Below are positions 1 through 8,112 of a DNA stretch of 64,000 nucleotides, in pieces. Position 1 is the first letter of the stretch. The number at the start of each line of letters is the position of its first letter. This DNA comes from CAZOOA01 sp964581355 (GTDB lineage: Bacteria; Bacillota; Dethiobacteria; DTU022; UBA8154). The stretch is taken from NCBI GenBank assembly GCA_964581355.1, contig CAZOOA010000005.1:1-64000 (forward strand), read 5' to 3'. The notes beneath the pieces were generated by a model. It had not been told where the DNA came from. It was given only the letters and a program-made list of their open reading frames with translations, and ran no database searches. A program made the position numbers and the translations under genes.

Positions 1-39
1 TATGGGGCAAAATACTTGCGGACGTGAGTTGCCCAGTTA

Positions 40-1350
40 TCAATAGGAGATAAGGTCCGGCAGAAAAGTGGTAACCTGGGGAAAGGCCGTCAGGAAAATC
101 AGGCAGAGGACCAGGGCAAAGATAAAAGGCCAGATCCCTTTAAAGATTACTTCCAGGGGTATATGGGGGGCCACACCTTTAATGATATAGACATTCATCC
201 CTACAGGAGGCGTTATTACACCCATGGCAACAACCAAAACGATGATGACGCCAAACCAAATCGGGTCGTATCCCAAAGTAGTGACAACTACAGGATAGAA
301 AATGGGGATGGTGAGAAGCACCAGGGCCAGGGCATCAATGAAACAGCCCAGGATAAAATAGATCAACAAAATAATAAACAGGACAATAAAATTTGGCAGA
401 TCCAGGGTTCCGGCCCAACTGGCCAACTCGAAAGGAAGCCTGCTTACGGAAATAAAGCGGCCAAATATGATCGCACCGGCTACCAGAAACATAATCATAG
501 CTGAGGTTCGGGTGGTATCCGCCAGGGAGTTTTTGAACCCCTGCCAGCTGATTCGTTTTTCTGCCAGGGAGACAAGCAGGACACCCCCTGCGCCGACTGC
601 TCCTGCTTCTGTGGGTGAAAACCAGCCCAGGAACAACCCGCACAGTGAAATTGTGAAGACAATCAAAACTTCAAGCAGGCCTCCGCTTAAAGCCCTAAAG
701 CGCTCACCCCACCCTGCTTTTGCCCCACGCGGTGCGATCGCTGGATTTTTGTAGGCCAGGAAAAAGATGGTAGCCATGTAGAATAACATGAGGATAAATC
801 CAGGCAGGATGCCAGCCATGAACAATTTGCCGATGGATTGCTCTGTGGCGATACCGTAGATAATAAAAATGACGCTGGGAGGGACCAGCACTCCAAGGGC
901 ACCCCCGGCGGCCACACTGGCTGTGGAAAGAGAATCATCGTAATGATACTTTTTCATTTCCGGTAGGGCAATAGCCCCGATAGTGGCGGCGGTTGCTGTA
1001 TTAGAACCACAAACGGCTCCGAAAAAGGCGCAGGTGGCCTGGGTGGCAACAGCCAGTCCGCCGGGCAAGTGACCTAATAATTTGTAGGCAAACAGGTAAA
1101 GTCTGGAGCCAATCCCGGAATGAAAAGCCAGAAAACCCATCCAGACAAACATGGGAATTACACTTAAAGAATAAGAGGAAAACGTTGAATACAGCTCAAT
1201 GGAAATCATCCGTAAGGCCGCGGATGGAGAGATCAGGTAACTGAAGCCAGCAAAACCAACCAGGGCCATGGAATAAGCAATAGGCATTCTCAGGACCAGT
1301 AAGAGAAAAAAGACAGCAACGCCTGTTATTCCTGCCAGTAGAGGACTCAC
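40..1350 (-). CDS. dctM: TRAP transporter large permease subunit (DctM-like)
   Basis: The 436-residue protein is almost wholly hydrophobic, with about a dozen predicted membrane segments, as expected for the large TRAP permease subunit that carries the solute path driven by an ion gradient. Its length and its place as the last gene of a dctP-dctQ-dctM order on the minus strand support the call. A GTG start lies 3 nt after the dctQ stop, with a GGAGA ribosome site inside the end of dctQ, so the two are translationally linked. The substrate, probably a dicarboxylate or other organic acid, cannot be read from the sequence. The symbol is used in the family sense. Confidence 0.93.
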   Translation of the reverse strand: MSPLLAGITGVAVFFLLLVLRMPIAYSMALVGFAGFSYLISPSAALRMISIELYSTFSSYSLSVIPMFVWMGFLAFHSGIGSRLYLFAYKLLGHLPGGLAVATQATCAFFGAVCGSNTATAATIGAIALPEMKKYHYDDSLSTASVAAGGALGVLVPPSVIFIIYGIATEQSIGKLFMAGILPGFILMLFYMATIFFLAYKNPAIAPRGAKAGWGERFRALSGGLLEVLIVFTISLCGLFLGWFSPTEAGAVGAGGVLLVSLAEKRISWQGFKNSLADTTRTSAMIMFLVAGAIIFGRFISVSRLPFELASWAGTLDLPNFIVLFIILLIYFILGCFIDALALVLLTIPIFYPVVVTTLGYDPIWFGVIIVLVVAMGVITPPVGMNVYIIKGVAPHIPLEVIFKGIWPFIFALVLCLIFLTAFPQVTTFLPDLISY

Positions 1351-1353
1351 TGT

Positions 1354-1836
1354 TTAAGCATCTCCTTTGATTGAAGCTATCAGTTTTATGAATAAGATCA
1401 GTGTAAGGACCAGCAGGCCGAAAGAAACCAGGAAAATAAACGGGTAATAGGGGATTTCCGTGGTTGATGAAACCTCTCCGCTAATGGCCATACGACTGGC
1501 ATGGCGGGCCACACTCCAGGTTAAAAGGCTTAAAAAAAGGAAAGAGAGGGCGTGAATAACGGTATTGATAACTTTTCTCACTCCCTCAGGAAACCGATCC
1601 AGGATAAAGCCTACTGCGATATGCCCGTCTTTGGAGGCGCAGTAGGCCAGGGAGAAAGCAATTACGATAGAGACGATATAACCGACAAATTCATAGGTCC
1701 CGATAAAAGGGCTGGAAAATAATTCCCTCAGGATAATATTCCCGACAATCAGGGCCACGGCTGCTACCAAGCACCACCCGGCAATGATGTCGAGGGTTTG
1801 GCTGATTTTTTCTACTGTTTTTTTAAATGCAGGCAT
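1354..1836 (-). CDS. dctQ: TRAP transporter small permease subunit (DctQ-like)
   Basis: The 160-residue protein has four hydrophobic segments, the usual topology and size of the small TRAP membrane subunit that pairs with DctM and helps dock the substrate-binding protein. The ATG start has a GGAGGATA ribosome site about 8 nt upstream. It lies between the genes for the binding protein and the large permease, on the same strand, and forms one operon with them. Sequence conservation in DctQ is low as a rule, so the call rests on topology, length and neighbours. Confidence 0.9.
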   Translation of the reverse strand: MPAFKKTVEKISQTLDIIAGWCLVAAVALIVGNIILRELFSSPFIGTYEFVGYIVSIVIAFSLAYCASKDGHIAVGFILDRFPEGVRKVINTVIHALSFLFLSLLTWSVARHASRMAISGEVSSTTEIPYYPFIFLVSFGLLVLTLILFIKLIASIKGDA

Positions 1837-1869
1837 AAAAGGGTATCCTCCGTATAGCTTGGGTTTCTG

Positions 1870-2925
1870 TTAGTCAAAGTTGTTGTTGTATTCCTCAGCC
1901 AGGCTTTTTACTGTTTCCATGATTTCTTCTCCAGGAAGGCCTTTTTCATCCATTTTGGCGATAAATTCTTCCTGAATAGGCATTACTTTTCCAATCCAGC
2001 GTTCCGATTCCGGTTCATCCAAGGTAATAATTTCCTGGCCGGTTTCCTCTACTGCCCACTTTAGCGCCGATTCGTTTTGGCTGTCCCAAAGCCCAAGGGC
2101 AACTTCTTCATGAACCCGTTCACTTACTTCTTCCATTGTGGACTGCAATTCGGGAGAAAGGCTTTCCCAGCTCTCTAAATTCATCGTAATGAAAAACAGG
2201 GTATTGTATAAAAACGGGGTCTGGGTCAGATAATCTGTAACTTCTCCATGTCTCCAGCCCTGCAGAACCTCGACGGGAGCCAGGTTTCCTTCAACTATAC
2301 CCCGGGAAAGAGCTTCATAGGTTTCCGGTTGGGACATTCCAACGGGACTGGCTCCCAGGGCTTCAAGGGTTCGTGCGCTTAAACCAGTGGCACGGATTTC
2401 CAGGTTTCTCAAATCATCCAGGTTTTCGACTGGGGTGCGGGTAAAGAGATCTCCCGGTCCGGTGGCAAAAACCATCAGCAGTTTTGTATCCTTTATTTCT
2501 TCAGGGTCTAGCTTCTTAATTCCCTCCCAGGCTGTTTTACTGGCTGATTTGGAGTTATTATAAACGATGCCAGGAAGTTCAAACGCCTCTAAAACAGGAA
2601 ATCTTCCCCGGGTATAAGAGAAGCAGGAAAGGCCTATATCGGCAACTCCGGAGACAACACTTTCATAGGTTTCATTTGCATTTAATAGGGTTTCTCCAGG
2701 GTATGATTCGATTATGATGGCCCCATCGGTTTCTTCATAAAGGGCATCAGTCCAGTAACTGATTAACTCTTCTTCAACAGGGTGAGAGGCGGGGAAAAAA
2801 TGAGCCAGGTTCAATGTAACCGGGTCTTGCCCTGTTGTTCCTTGTTCTTCTCCACATCCACCTGTTACAAATAAGGTTAAAAATAAAAATCCCAGTAAAA
2901 ACACCTTAAATAATTTGTTGTTCAT
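1870..2925 (-). CDS. dctP: TRAP transporter substrate-binding lipoprotein (DctP-like)
   Basis: The mature protein captures the substrate outside the membrane and delivers it to the DctQM permease. The N-terminus is a lipoprotein signal: positive MNNKLFK, a hydrophobic stretch and the lipobox TGGC at about residue 26-29. The rest fits the DctP fold in length (351 aa) and in features such as the RATGLSARTLEALGASPVGM region around the substrate site. The ATG at 2925 is preferred over a TTG six codons upstream, because the AAGGGGGC ribosome site lies between the two. It is the first gene of the dctPQM operon; a perfect hairpin at 2961-2985 stands in its leader. The ligand is unknown. Confidence 0.92.
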   Translation of the reverse strand: MNNKLFKVFLLGFLFLTLFVTGGCGEEQGTTGQDPVTLNLAHFFPASHPVEEELISYWTDALYEETDGAIIIESYPGETLLNANETYESVVSGVADIGLSCFSYTRGRFPVLEAFELPGIVYNNSKSASKTAWEGIKKLDPEEIKDTKLLMVFATGPGDLFTRTPVENLDDLRNLEIRATGLSARTLEALGASPVGMSQPETYEALSRGIVEGNLAPVEVLQGWRHGEVTDYLTQTPFLYNTLFFITMNLESWESLSPELQSTMEEVSERVHEEVALGLWDSQNESALKWAVEETGQEIITLDEPESERWIGKVMPIQEEFIAKMDEKGLPGEEIMETVKSLAEEYNNNFD

Positions 2926-2960
2926 AATAACTGCCCCCTTCAAATTTTTTTATAAAAGAA

Positions 2961-2985
2961 ACCGGCATTCCATAGGAATGCCGGT
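2961..2985 (-). terminator. Perfect 11-bp hairpin before dctP
   Basis: An 11-bp perfect inverted repeat (ACCGGCATTCC / GGAATGCCGGT) encloses a 3-nt loop. Read on the minus strand it is followed by TTTCTTTT, so it may end the transcript of the acyl-CoA ligase gene upstream or attenuate the dctP leader. The U-run is imperfect, and a protein-binding operator is also possible. Confidence 0.5.
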
Positions 2986-3225
2986 ATTATAAAATAATCC
3001 AGTAAAATTACTTACTGACCTGCTACCGTATTACCATTCTACTATGGTGATTATGAGAACAAGTTATTGCCAATAAGACATGTGCCACAATAATGCAAAT
3101 GCATGCCGAGCTACCGTTTTACCGTTTATATCTGCTGTGATAGCAGTTTGTAAAAACTTAAATATTATTATTCTTTGTATAAGCAAATAATCCTGCTTTC
3201 TGTTTAAATTTTTACAGGATGAGCC
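2986..3225. other. Intergenic region between acyl-CoA ligase and dctP
   Basis: This AT-rich stretch holds no supported gene. Two near-identical 14-mers occur in direct orientation, GCTACCGTATTACC at 3022-3035 and GCTACCGTTTTACC at 3110-3123, and may be operator half-sites for the dctPQM operon. No clear promoter with both hexamers was found. Confidence 0.4.
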
Positions 3226-4806
3226 CTATCCCTGGTTAGCAATCTCTTCCTGAAGGACCCTTTTTTCAATTTCTCCTTTCTGAGTTAAGGGAAGTGAGTC
3301 CCGGAAAGCAAACTGTCGGGGGATTTTAAAATCGGCCAGGTATTGTCCCAGGTACTCAATAATTTCCGATTGCTTAAAGGTTTTACCGGGTCGTGGGACG
3401 ATAAAAGCCCTGCCGATTTCCCCTAGAACAGGGTCAGCCACGCCACAGACAGCGGACATTTGGATTTGAGGGTGCCTGTTCAATTTTTCTTCAACTTCCC
3501 GGGGAAAAACGGTGAAGCCCCCCGTGATGATCATATCCTTTTTACGCCCTTTCAGCATTAAATACCCGTCGGGGTCAAATAACCCCATATCTCCTGTATA
3601 AAACCATCCCTCGCTATCCATGACCCTCGCAGTTTCGCTGGGGTGTTCAAGGTATTCTTTAAAGACGCAATCTCCTCTAATTGCAACTTCCCCCATTTCA
3701 CCTTGTGGTACTTCTTTTCGATCTTCATTTACAATTGCTATTTCAAAGCTGGGATCCGGTTTGCCTACAGTTTCAATAACTTTATGGGGAGGATCATTCA
3801 CCGCCGTATAAGTTACCATGCCGGCCGTTTCAGACAGGCCATACCCTGTCCGGACGGTACCGCATACTTCAAACATTTTCTCAATGGTTTCCTTACTGGC
3901 AGGAGCACCGGCAACTGCAAGCATGCGCAGGCTGGAGAGATCGTAGTTGTTAAAACCGGGTGTATTAAACATCATAATGTACATGGTTGGAACCTGGCCT
4001 AACAGTGTAACTTTTTCCCTTTCAATCCAGTCTAACGCTTCTACTGGATTGAAATAACTCATAACTACCTGAGTGGCTCCGGCCATCAAACCGGCAATAT
4101 ATAACTCCACGGCTCCGCCAATATGGCTCATGGGAAGATGCAGCAAGATTCGGTCGTCGGGAACAACTTCCCATTGCCTGACTTCTGCCTGGATATTGGT
4201 GATTATATTCTTATGGGTTAAGACAACGCCTTTAGGTTTTCCAGTTATCCCCGATGTGTAAATCACCAGAACGCCATCGTCAGGGGTTACAGTTTCTGTT
4301 TGTTCCATCAGATCTTCTTCTGAGACAGTGCTGTCATTGCTTAGCAAGCTATAAAAGGACAGGGCCCTGCGAAGTAGAAACTTCTTTTTTTGCTGCGTGT
4401 TATGGATCACAATATAAGGGATAACTCCGGGGAAGAGGTGTTCACGGATGACTTTTTGAAAATCAGTGTCTCGATGTATATCTCTCATGACCAGCACCCT
4501 GGGCAGGGAATTGTTAAGGATATATGCTATTTCCGGCCCTTTATAGTTGGGGTTAATGCCGACTAGGATGGCACCCACCATGGAAGCAGCCATATAGGTG
4601 TAAATATACTCCGGGGATGTGGGCATAAGGACAGCGATACGATCCCCTTTTTGTACGCCCATATCCAGAAATGACCTGGCCAACTGCTTGGCCTGGGAAT
4701 ACAAATCACTGTACGTAATACGCTTCGTAGAAGTAATCAGTGCTTCCTTCTCCGGGTTATGCAAAGCTGCCTGCTCCAGATAGCGGGGAATTATTATTGT
4801 ATTCAA
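3226..4806 (-). CDS. AMP-dependent acyl-CoA synthetase/ligase family protein
   Basis: The 526-residue protein belongs to the adenylate-forming ANL superfamily, which activates carboxylates with ATP and passes them to CoA. Visible core motifs are YTSGITGKPKG (phosphate loop, with Ile for the second Thr), GYGLSETAG, YTGDMG and GRKKDMIITGG at the hinge. At the C-terminal motif the expected Gly-Lys-Ile reads Gly-Glu-Ile (residue 512, in TQKGEIEKR), so the lysine needed for adenylation is missing. It may therefore be impaired, catalyse only the thioester step, or have another role. The TTG start has an AGGAGG ribosome site 9-10 nt upstream. The acid used is unknown. Confidence 0.88.
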   Translation of the reverse strand: MNTIIIPRYLEQAALHNPEKEALITSTKRITYSDLYSQAKQLARSFLDMGVQKGDRIAVLMPTSPEYIYTYMAASMVGAILVGINPNYKGPEIAYILNNSLPRVLVMRDIHRDTDFQKVIREHLFPGVIPYIVIHNTQQKKKFLLRRALSFYSLLSNDSTVSEEDLMEQTETVTPDDGVLVIYTSGITGKPKGVVLTHKNIITNIQAEVRQWEVVPDDRILLHLPMSHIGGAVELYIAGLMAGATQVVMSYFNPVEALDWIEREKVTLLGQVPTMYIMMFNTPGFNNYDLSSLRMLAVAGAPASKETIEKMFEVCGTVRTGYGLSETAGMVTYTAVNDPPHKVIETVGKPDPSFEIAIVNEDRKEVPQGEMGEVAIRGDCVFKEYLEHPSETARVMDSEGWFYTGDMGLFDPDGYLMLKGRKKDMIITGGFTVFPREVEEKLNRHPQIQMSAVCGVADPVLGEIGRAFIVPRPGKTFKQSEIIEYLGQYLADFKIPRQFAFRDSLPLTQKGEIEKRVLQEEIANQG

Positions 4807-5333
4807 GCAATCATCCTCCTTTTGCTTAATTTAAAAAATGCTTAGCCCTATTGTAATCCAATTTGTTTAAATATTCAATATTATTTATTCGATAGCCAGT
4901 AAGTTTTTACGATTAAGCCAGCAGAACGCCCATGGTTTTTAGCCTTGAAATGAATACGAAACAGAGCCTGGCAAACATTCGTTTTTGTTATAATGCCATA
5001 TGCTACTCTATCGAATCTGCCTGGCATATTTCTGAAGAAACACTTTGCCAGTATATCCAAGTTCAGCAGGGCAAAAAAAAGTACATTATCAGTGCCTACA
5101 ATTACTAGCGCTACCTTATCAAGAATAACAAAAACCTGCATTGACAGATTGATATAGCCGGTTTAATCTACAACCACTGCATCGCCCTCCACCGCGCATG
5201 TCATGTCGCTTCGCAGTTGTTTTTAGCCGGGATTTAAAATACAATAAAATGGTGCGGTGTACTATCTGGAAAAAACAATTCATCTTTCGTTGTGGCCGGA
5301 AGGTCCATCAAGGTTAGCAAGGAGAGCATTTAA
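4807..5333. other. Intergenic region, no supported gene
   Basis: This 527-bp gap separates the minus-strand ligase gene from the plus-strand permease. An 86-codon open frame on the minus strand (4881-5141) has no ribosome site, no recognisable domain and unusual composition, so I do not call it a gene. The right end holds a candidate promoter for the permease. It may contain the remains of a degraded gene. Confidence 0.4.
5217..5245 (+). promoter_or_regulatory. Candidate sigma-A promoter for the DMT permease
   Basis: TTGTTT (5217-5222) and TACAAT (5240-5245) are separated by 17 nt, about 90 nt before the permease start. Confidence 0.4.
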
Positions 5334-6209
5334 ATGTCACAAAAAAAAATCACCCAGGGGTTACTAATGGCTATGGCAGCAGGTATTTGCTGGGGTACGA
5401 CAGGTTTGTTCGGGACCATCCTTTTTGAGAAAGGGTTTGAGCCTCTGCTGATTGCTTCAGTTCGGGTCTTTTTCTCCTTACTTGTATTCTTGGTTGTCTT
5501 TTTGTCCAGGTATCGTTCCAGATTATCTGTCCCCTGGAACGAATTAGTCTGGTTAGCTTTTTTTAGCTTTGTCGGTGTCCACCTGTTTAACATTTTTTAT
5601 CTGCAGGCTATTGAACAGGTGGGCATATCTGTAGCAGTGGTTTTATTGTATACATCCCCACTGTTCGTTGTTCTATTCTCTTCGATATTGCTGGGAGAAA
5701 AGATTACCTGGGTTAAACTGACCTCTATCATTTTATTGTTAACAGGGACCTTTTTCGTGGTCCAGGCGTACCAGGTTTCATTATTTATGCTGAACTTTTC
5801 AGGAATACTCTTAGGGTTGGGAGCAGGACTTACGTTCGGGCTTTTAAGTGTTTTTAGCAAAATATCGCTGGTGAAAGCCGATCAACTGGCAAAGATATTT
5901 TACTTGTTCCTTTTCGGGTCTGTATTCCTCTCATTTGTATGTCCCCCTTGGCTTATCTTTGAATACGAGTTTACTTTTGCCGCTTTTTTGGCTTTGAGCG
6001 GCCTGGTTGTTATTGCCACCATTGCGGCGTATACCCTGTATATTCTTGGATTGACCCGCCTGGAAGCAGGCCAGGGCAGCATTGCAGTAGCTGTTGAGCC
6101 GGTTGCAGCCATCATGTTTGCCTTTATTTTTATGGGAGAAGTATTGTCTTTTGGGCAGTACCTGGGTGTGGGGCTGGTGTTATGCGGCATTTATTTAGTC
6201 AGCACGTAA
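5334..6209 (+). CDS. DMT superfamily permease (EamA family)
   Basis: The 291-residue protein has about ten hydrophobic segments arranged as two repeated EamA halves, the layout of drug/metabolite transporters that export amino acids, nucleobases or similar small molecules. The N-terminal half shows GICWGTTGLFG, which is typical of the family, and the second half ends in GEVLSFGQYLGVGLVLCGIY, the usual closing helix. The ATG start has an AAGGAG ribosome site. It stands alone with its own candidate promoter; the substrate cannot be told. Confidence 0.9.
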   Translation: MSQKKITQGLLMAMAAGICWGTTGLFGTILFEKGFEPLLIASVRVFFSLLVFLVVFLSRYRSRLSVPWNELVWLAFFSFVGVHLFNIFYLQAIEQVGISVAVVLLYTSPLFVVLFSSILLGEKITWVKLTSIILLLTGTFFVVQAYQVSLFMLNFSGILLGLGAGLTFGLLSVFSKISLVKADQLAKIFYLFLFGSVFLSFVCPPWLIFEYEFTFAAFLALSGLVVIATIAAYTLYILGLTRLEAGQGSIAVAVEPVAAIMFAFIFMGEVLSFGQYLGVGLVLCGIYLVST

Positions 6210-6316
6210 AAGGAAAACCAAAAGGTGTGTGCTTTTAGTGCCCCATGAAGGTCTGCCTTGTTTTGCAGCGTCTTTTTTGCCAAGCGGAATAAAAGCGCTC
6301 TTTTTTAAATGGAATG

Positions 6317-6345
6317 TTGTTTTCACCAACTGGCTGATTTATAAT
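6317..6345 (+). promoter_or_regulatory. Candidate sigma-A promoter for the NusG-II gene
   Basis: TTGTTT (6317-6322) and the perfect -10 box TATAAT (6340-6345) are 17 nt apart. Transcription would start about 13 nt before the TTG start codon at 6365, giving a very short leader. Confidence 0.55.
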
Positions 6346-6364
6346 TGTACTTAAGAGAGAACAT

Positions 6365-6826
6365 TTGAACCATATAAAAAAGTATGGACCAAGGCAATCA
6401 GAAGCAGAAGGGGCGCTGGGCTTGAAGTTATTAACCTTATACGATAAGCTTTTTATCGGCTTAATTATCGGCTTAAGCATTGCTGGCTTCATTTTCAATA
6501 TAACTTTTGATGCGGGAATGGAGCAGCAGTATATCACCATCCACGTGGATAATGAATTTATCAAAGAGCTTTCATTTAATGAAAGCTCCCAGAAAGAAGT
6601 GGAAATTGATTTTGGCCCCAACAATGAGCATACTGCTGTACTGGAAATTAATGAAGGCCGGGTCCGTATGCTTCCCATTGATGAAGAACTTTGTCCCAGG
6701 GGTATTTGTTCTCATACCGGTTGGATTAAACGCAGTTACCAGAGCATAGTTTGTGTGCCCAATAGCATTGTAGTGCACTTTTCTGATACGAGCATTGAGG
6801 GCGATGTTGACGGGGTAACCCATTAG
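6365..6826 (+). CDS. Membrane-anchored NusG domain II protein
   Basis: The 153-residue protein has a cytoplasmic N-terminus of about 25 residues, one membrane segment (about residues 30-45) and an external NusG domain II. The family signature is clear: the two-cysteine motif CPRGICSHTGWI followed by IVCVPN near residues 118-140. Such proteins often stand beside FMN-binding or Gx transporter genes in redox or quinone-linked loci, but neither is present here. The TTG start has an AGAGAGAA ribosome site; no better in-frame start exists. Its role is not established, and it is not a transcription factor despite the domain name. Confidence 0.82.
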   Translation: MNHIKKYGPRQSEAEGALGLKLLTLYDKLFIGLIIGLSIAGFIFNITFDAGMEQQYITIHVDNEFIKELSFNESSQKEVEIDFGPNNEHTAVLEINEGRVRMLPIDEELCPRGICSHTGWIKRSYQSIVCVPNSIVVHFSDTSIEGDVDGVTH

Positions 6827-6831
6827 GTAGC

Positions 6832-6955
6832 ATGAAAAACCGTGTATTGGCGCGGTCTTCTGGGCGACCGGGCAACCCTGTGGAAGGCGCTAAGGCTCCC
6901 GCAGGGTTCTCGGCGGCTTCCCCGGTTAGGAGCCATCCGGAAGCTGATTTTATGC
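6832..6955 (+). repeat. Short relative of the structured HEARO-like repeat
   Basis: The first 76 nt align without gaps to 27712-27787 with 66 identities counted by eye, including a 22-nt identical block. The stems CGGTC/GACCG and ACCCTG/CAGGGT are kept, as is the loop GGCGCTAAGG. The ends carry imperfect inverted repeats (GCATGAAAAAC and GATTTTATGC). It begins 5 nt after the NusG-II stop codon and lacks most of the middle of the longer copy, so it is probably a shortened or decayed copy. Confidence 0.6.
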
Positions 6956-7013
6956 CTGCTTCGACTTAGTAATTGCCTTTTAACGAGACAAATTTCGGGG
7001 CAAACGTAAATTC

Positions 7014-7042
7014 TTGACAACCATGTTAAATCTCTTTATAAT
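7014..7042 (+). promoter_or_regulatory. Consensus sigma-A promoter for the yceD-rpmF-fab block
   Basis: TTGACA (7014-7019) and TATAAT (7037-7042) match the sigma-A consensus perfectly with the ideal 17-nt spacer. Transcription should start near 7049, about 20 nt before the TTG start of the DUF177 gene. Confidence 0.88.
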
Positions 7043-7069
7043 TAAGTTTAGTTTTTAGGGGGGTTACAA

Positions 7070-7600
7070 TTGAAACTCCATGTTCCCGAGCTTAAAAAAG
7101 GTGAAGGCGACTTTTTGTCTTACCATGGGACAATTGAGTTTGATGATATTAAACTGGACTTTTTAACAGATCAATATATCTGGCTCCAGATTGACATCCA
7201 AGCGGCTTATGTACAAAAAAGAGTACTGCTCAAAGGCAAATGGAAATCTGAAGTCAATGCGAATTGTCATCGCTGCCTGTCTTCTTTTAAATTGTTGTTG
7301 GGTGAAGTTATCTATGATGAGTTTAGGCATTTTACCTCCGGGTCAGAGCCGGGGGGTGAAGGGGAGCAAATAGAGCTTAGTGACGGGGAAAACTTTGCTT
7401 TTAAAGGTGATACCCTGGACTTAGTCAATTATTTCAGGCAGTTGTTTTTGATGAGCCAACCGTTAAAAATGCTGTGCAGCTCTGATTGTAAAGGTCTTTG
7501 CAGTAGTTGCGGGGCTAACAAGAATATGGAGCAATGTTCATGTGCAGAAGAAACCATCGATCCGCGTTGGCTGGCTCTGGAACAGTTTAAGCAACACTGA
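7070..7600 (+). CDS. yceD: DUF177 / YceD family protein
   Basis: The 176-residue protein carries the YceD (DUF177) domain. Visible features are an N-terminal beta-rich part, a CHRC motif near residue 66 and a C-terminal pair of cysteine clusters (CSSDCKGLCSSCGANKN and CSC), which probably bind zinc. YceD stands directly before rpmF in many bacteria and has been linked to 23S rRNA maturation; the same order is seen here. The TTG start follows a GGGGGG ribosome site. It heads the long ribosome and lipid-synthesis transcript. Confidence 0.9.
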   Translation: MKLHVPELKKGEGDFLSYHGTIEFDDIKLDFLTDQYIWLQIDIQAAYVQKRVLLKGKWKSEVNANCHRCLSSFKLLLGEVIYDEFRHFTSGSEPGGEGEQIELSDGENFAFKGDTLDLVNYFRQLFLMSQPLKMLCSSDCKGLCSSCGANKNMEQCSCAEETIDPRWLALEQFKQH

Positions 7601-7671
7601 TAGATAGCTTTGCAGCAGCTTTAACTATTGCTGCCGAAATACTGCAAGTGCAAAGGTTGATAATGATTATA

Positions 7672-7738
7672 GGGTAGAGGGCAGACAATTCACCAAAACA
7701 ATAGATAGATATTTGGTAAAAAGGAAATCACTCTACCC
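7672..7738 (+). other. Spacer with an inverted repeat before rpmF
   Basis: The 215-nt gap between yceD and rpmF holds GGGTAGAG (7672-7679) and its exact complement CTCTACCC (7731-7738) around a 51-nt loop. It lies in the leader of rpmF and could be a folded mRNA element. No gene is seen. Confidence 0.3.
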
Positions 7739-7815
7739 CTTGCCAGCAAGTAAGCGGTTTTAGTAAACTAAACTGTGATAACTAATGAACTTACTTTGCA
7801 AGGAGGTGTTCTAAA

Positions 7816-7995
7816 ATGGCTGTTCCCAAGCGGCGCACATCAAAAGCAAGAAGGAATAAACGAAGAGCACACTGGAAACTGGCCCTGCCGGGGCTGGTAA
7901 AATGCCCTCAATGTCATGAAGCCAAACTGGCTCACAGAGTGTGTCCTAACTGTGGGCATTACAAGGGCAAGAAAATGGTTTCTGATAAGGATTAA
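7816..7995 (+). CDS. rpmF: 50S ribosomal protein L32
   Basis: This 59-residue basic protein begins [20 protein letters not shown], the hallmark N-terminus of L32, and carries a four-cysteine zinc knuckle made of CPQC and CPNC (residues 30-47). It is a structural protein of the large ribosomal subunit near the peptidyl-transferase region. The ATG is preceded by a perfect AGGAGG ribosome site with a 9-nt spacer. The position after yceD and before plsX is the standard bacterial arrangement. Confidence 0.97.
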   Translation: MAVPKRRTSKARRNKRRAHWKLALPGLVKCPQCHEAKLAHRVCPNCGHYKGKKMVSDKD

Positions 7996-8112
7996 TAAAT
8001 ATATAACCTGGGTTGGAACGGACAATTTGACCATGTAGTGACCCGGGAATTCTTTTATTTAGAGGGAACTGCTCAAGTATGGAATTACATTGTATTTAAG
8101 GAGATGGGGAGC

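Noticed and set aside
3040..3110. Sigma-54 type promoter (TGGCAC and TTGGCA) before dctP on the minus strand
   Set aside because: The GG and GC dinucleotides are not 10 nt apart in any combination, so the site does not fit the -24/-12 rule.
4881..5141. 86-codon open frame on the minus strand in the gap before the DMT permease
   Set aside because: It has no ribosome site, no domain and no conserved neighbour; the opposite strand shows equally long open stretches, so it looks like chance or decayed sequence.
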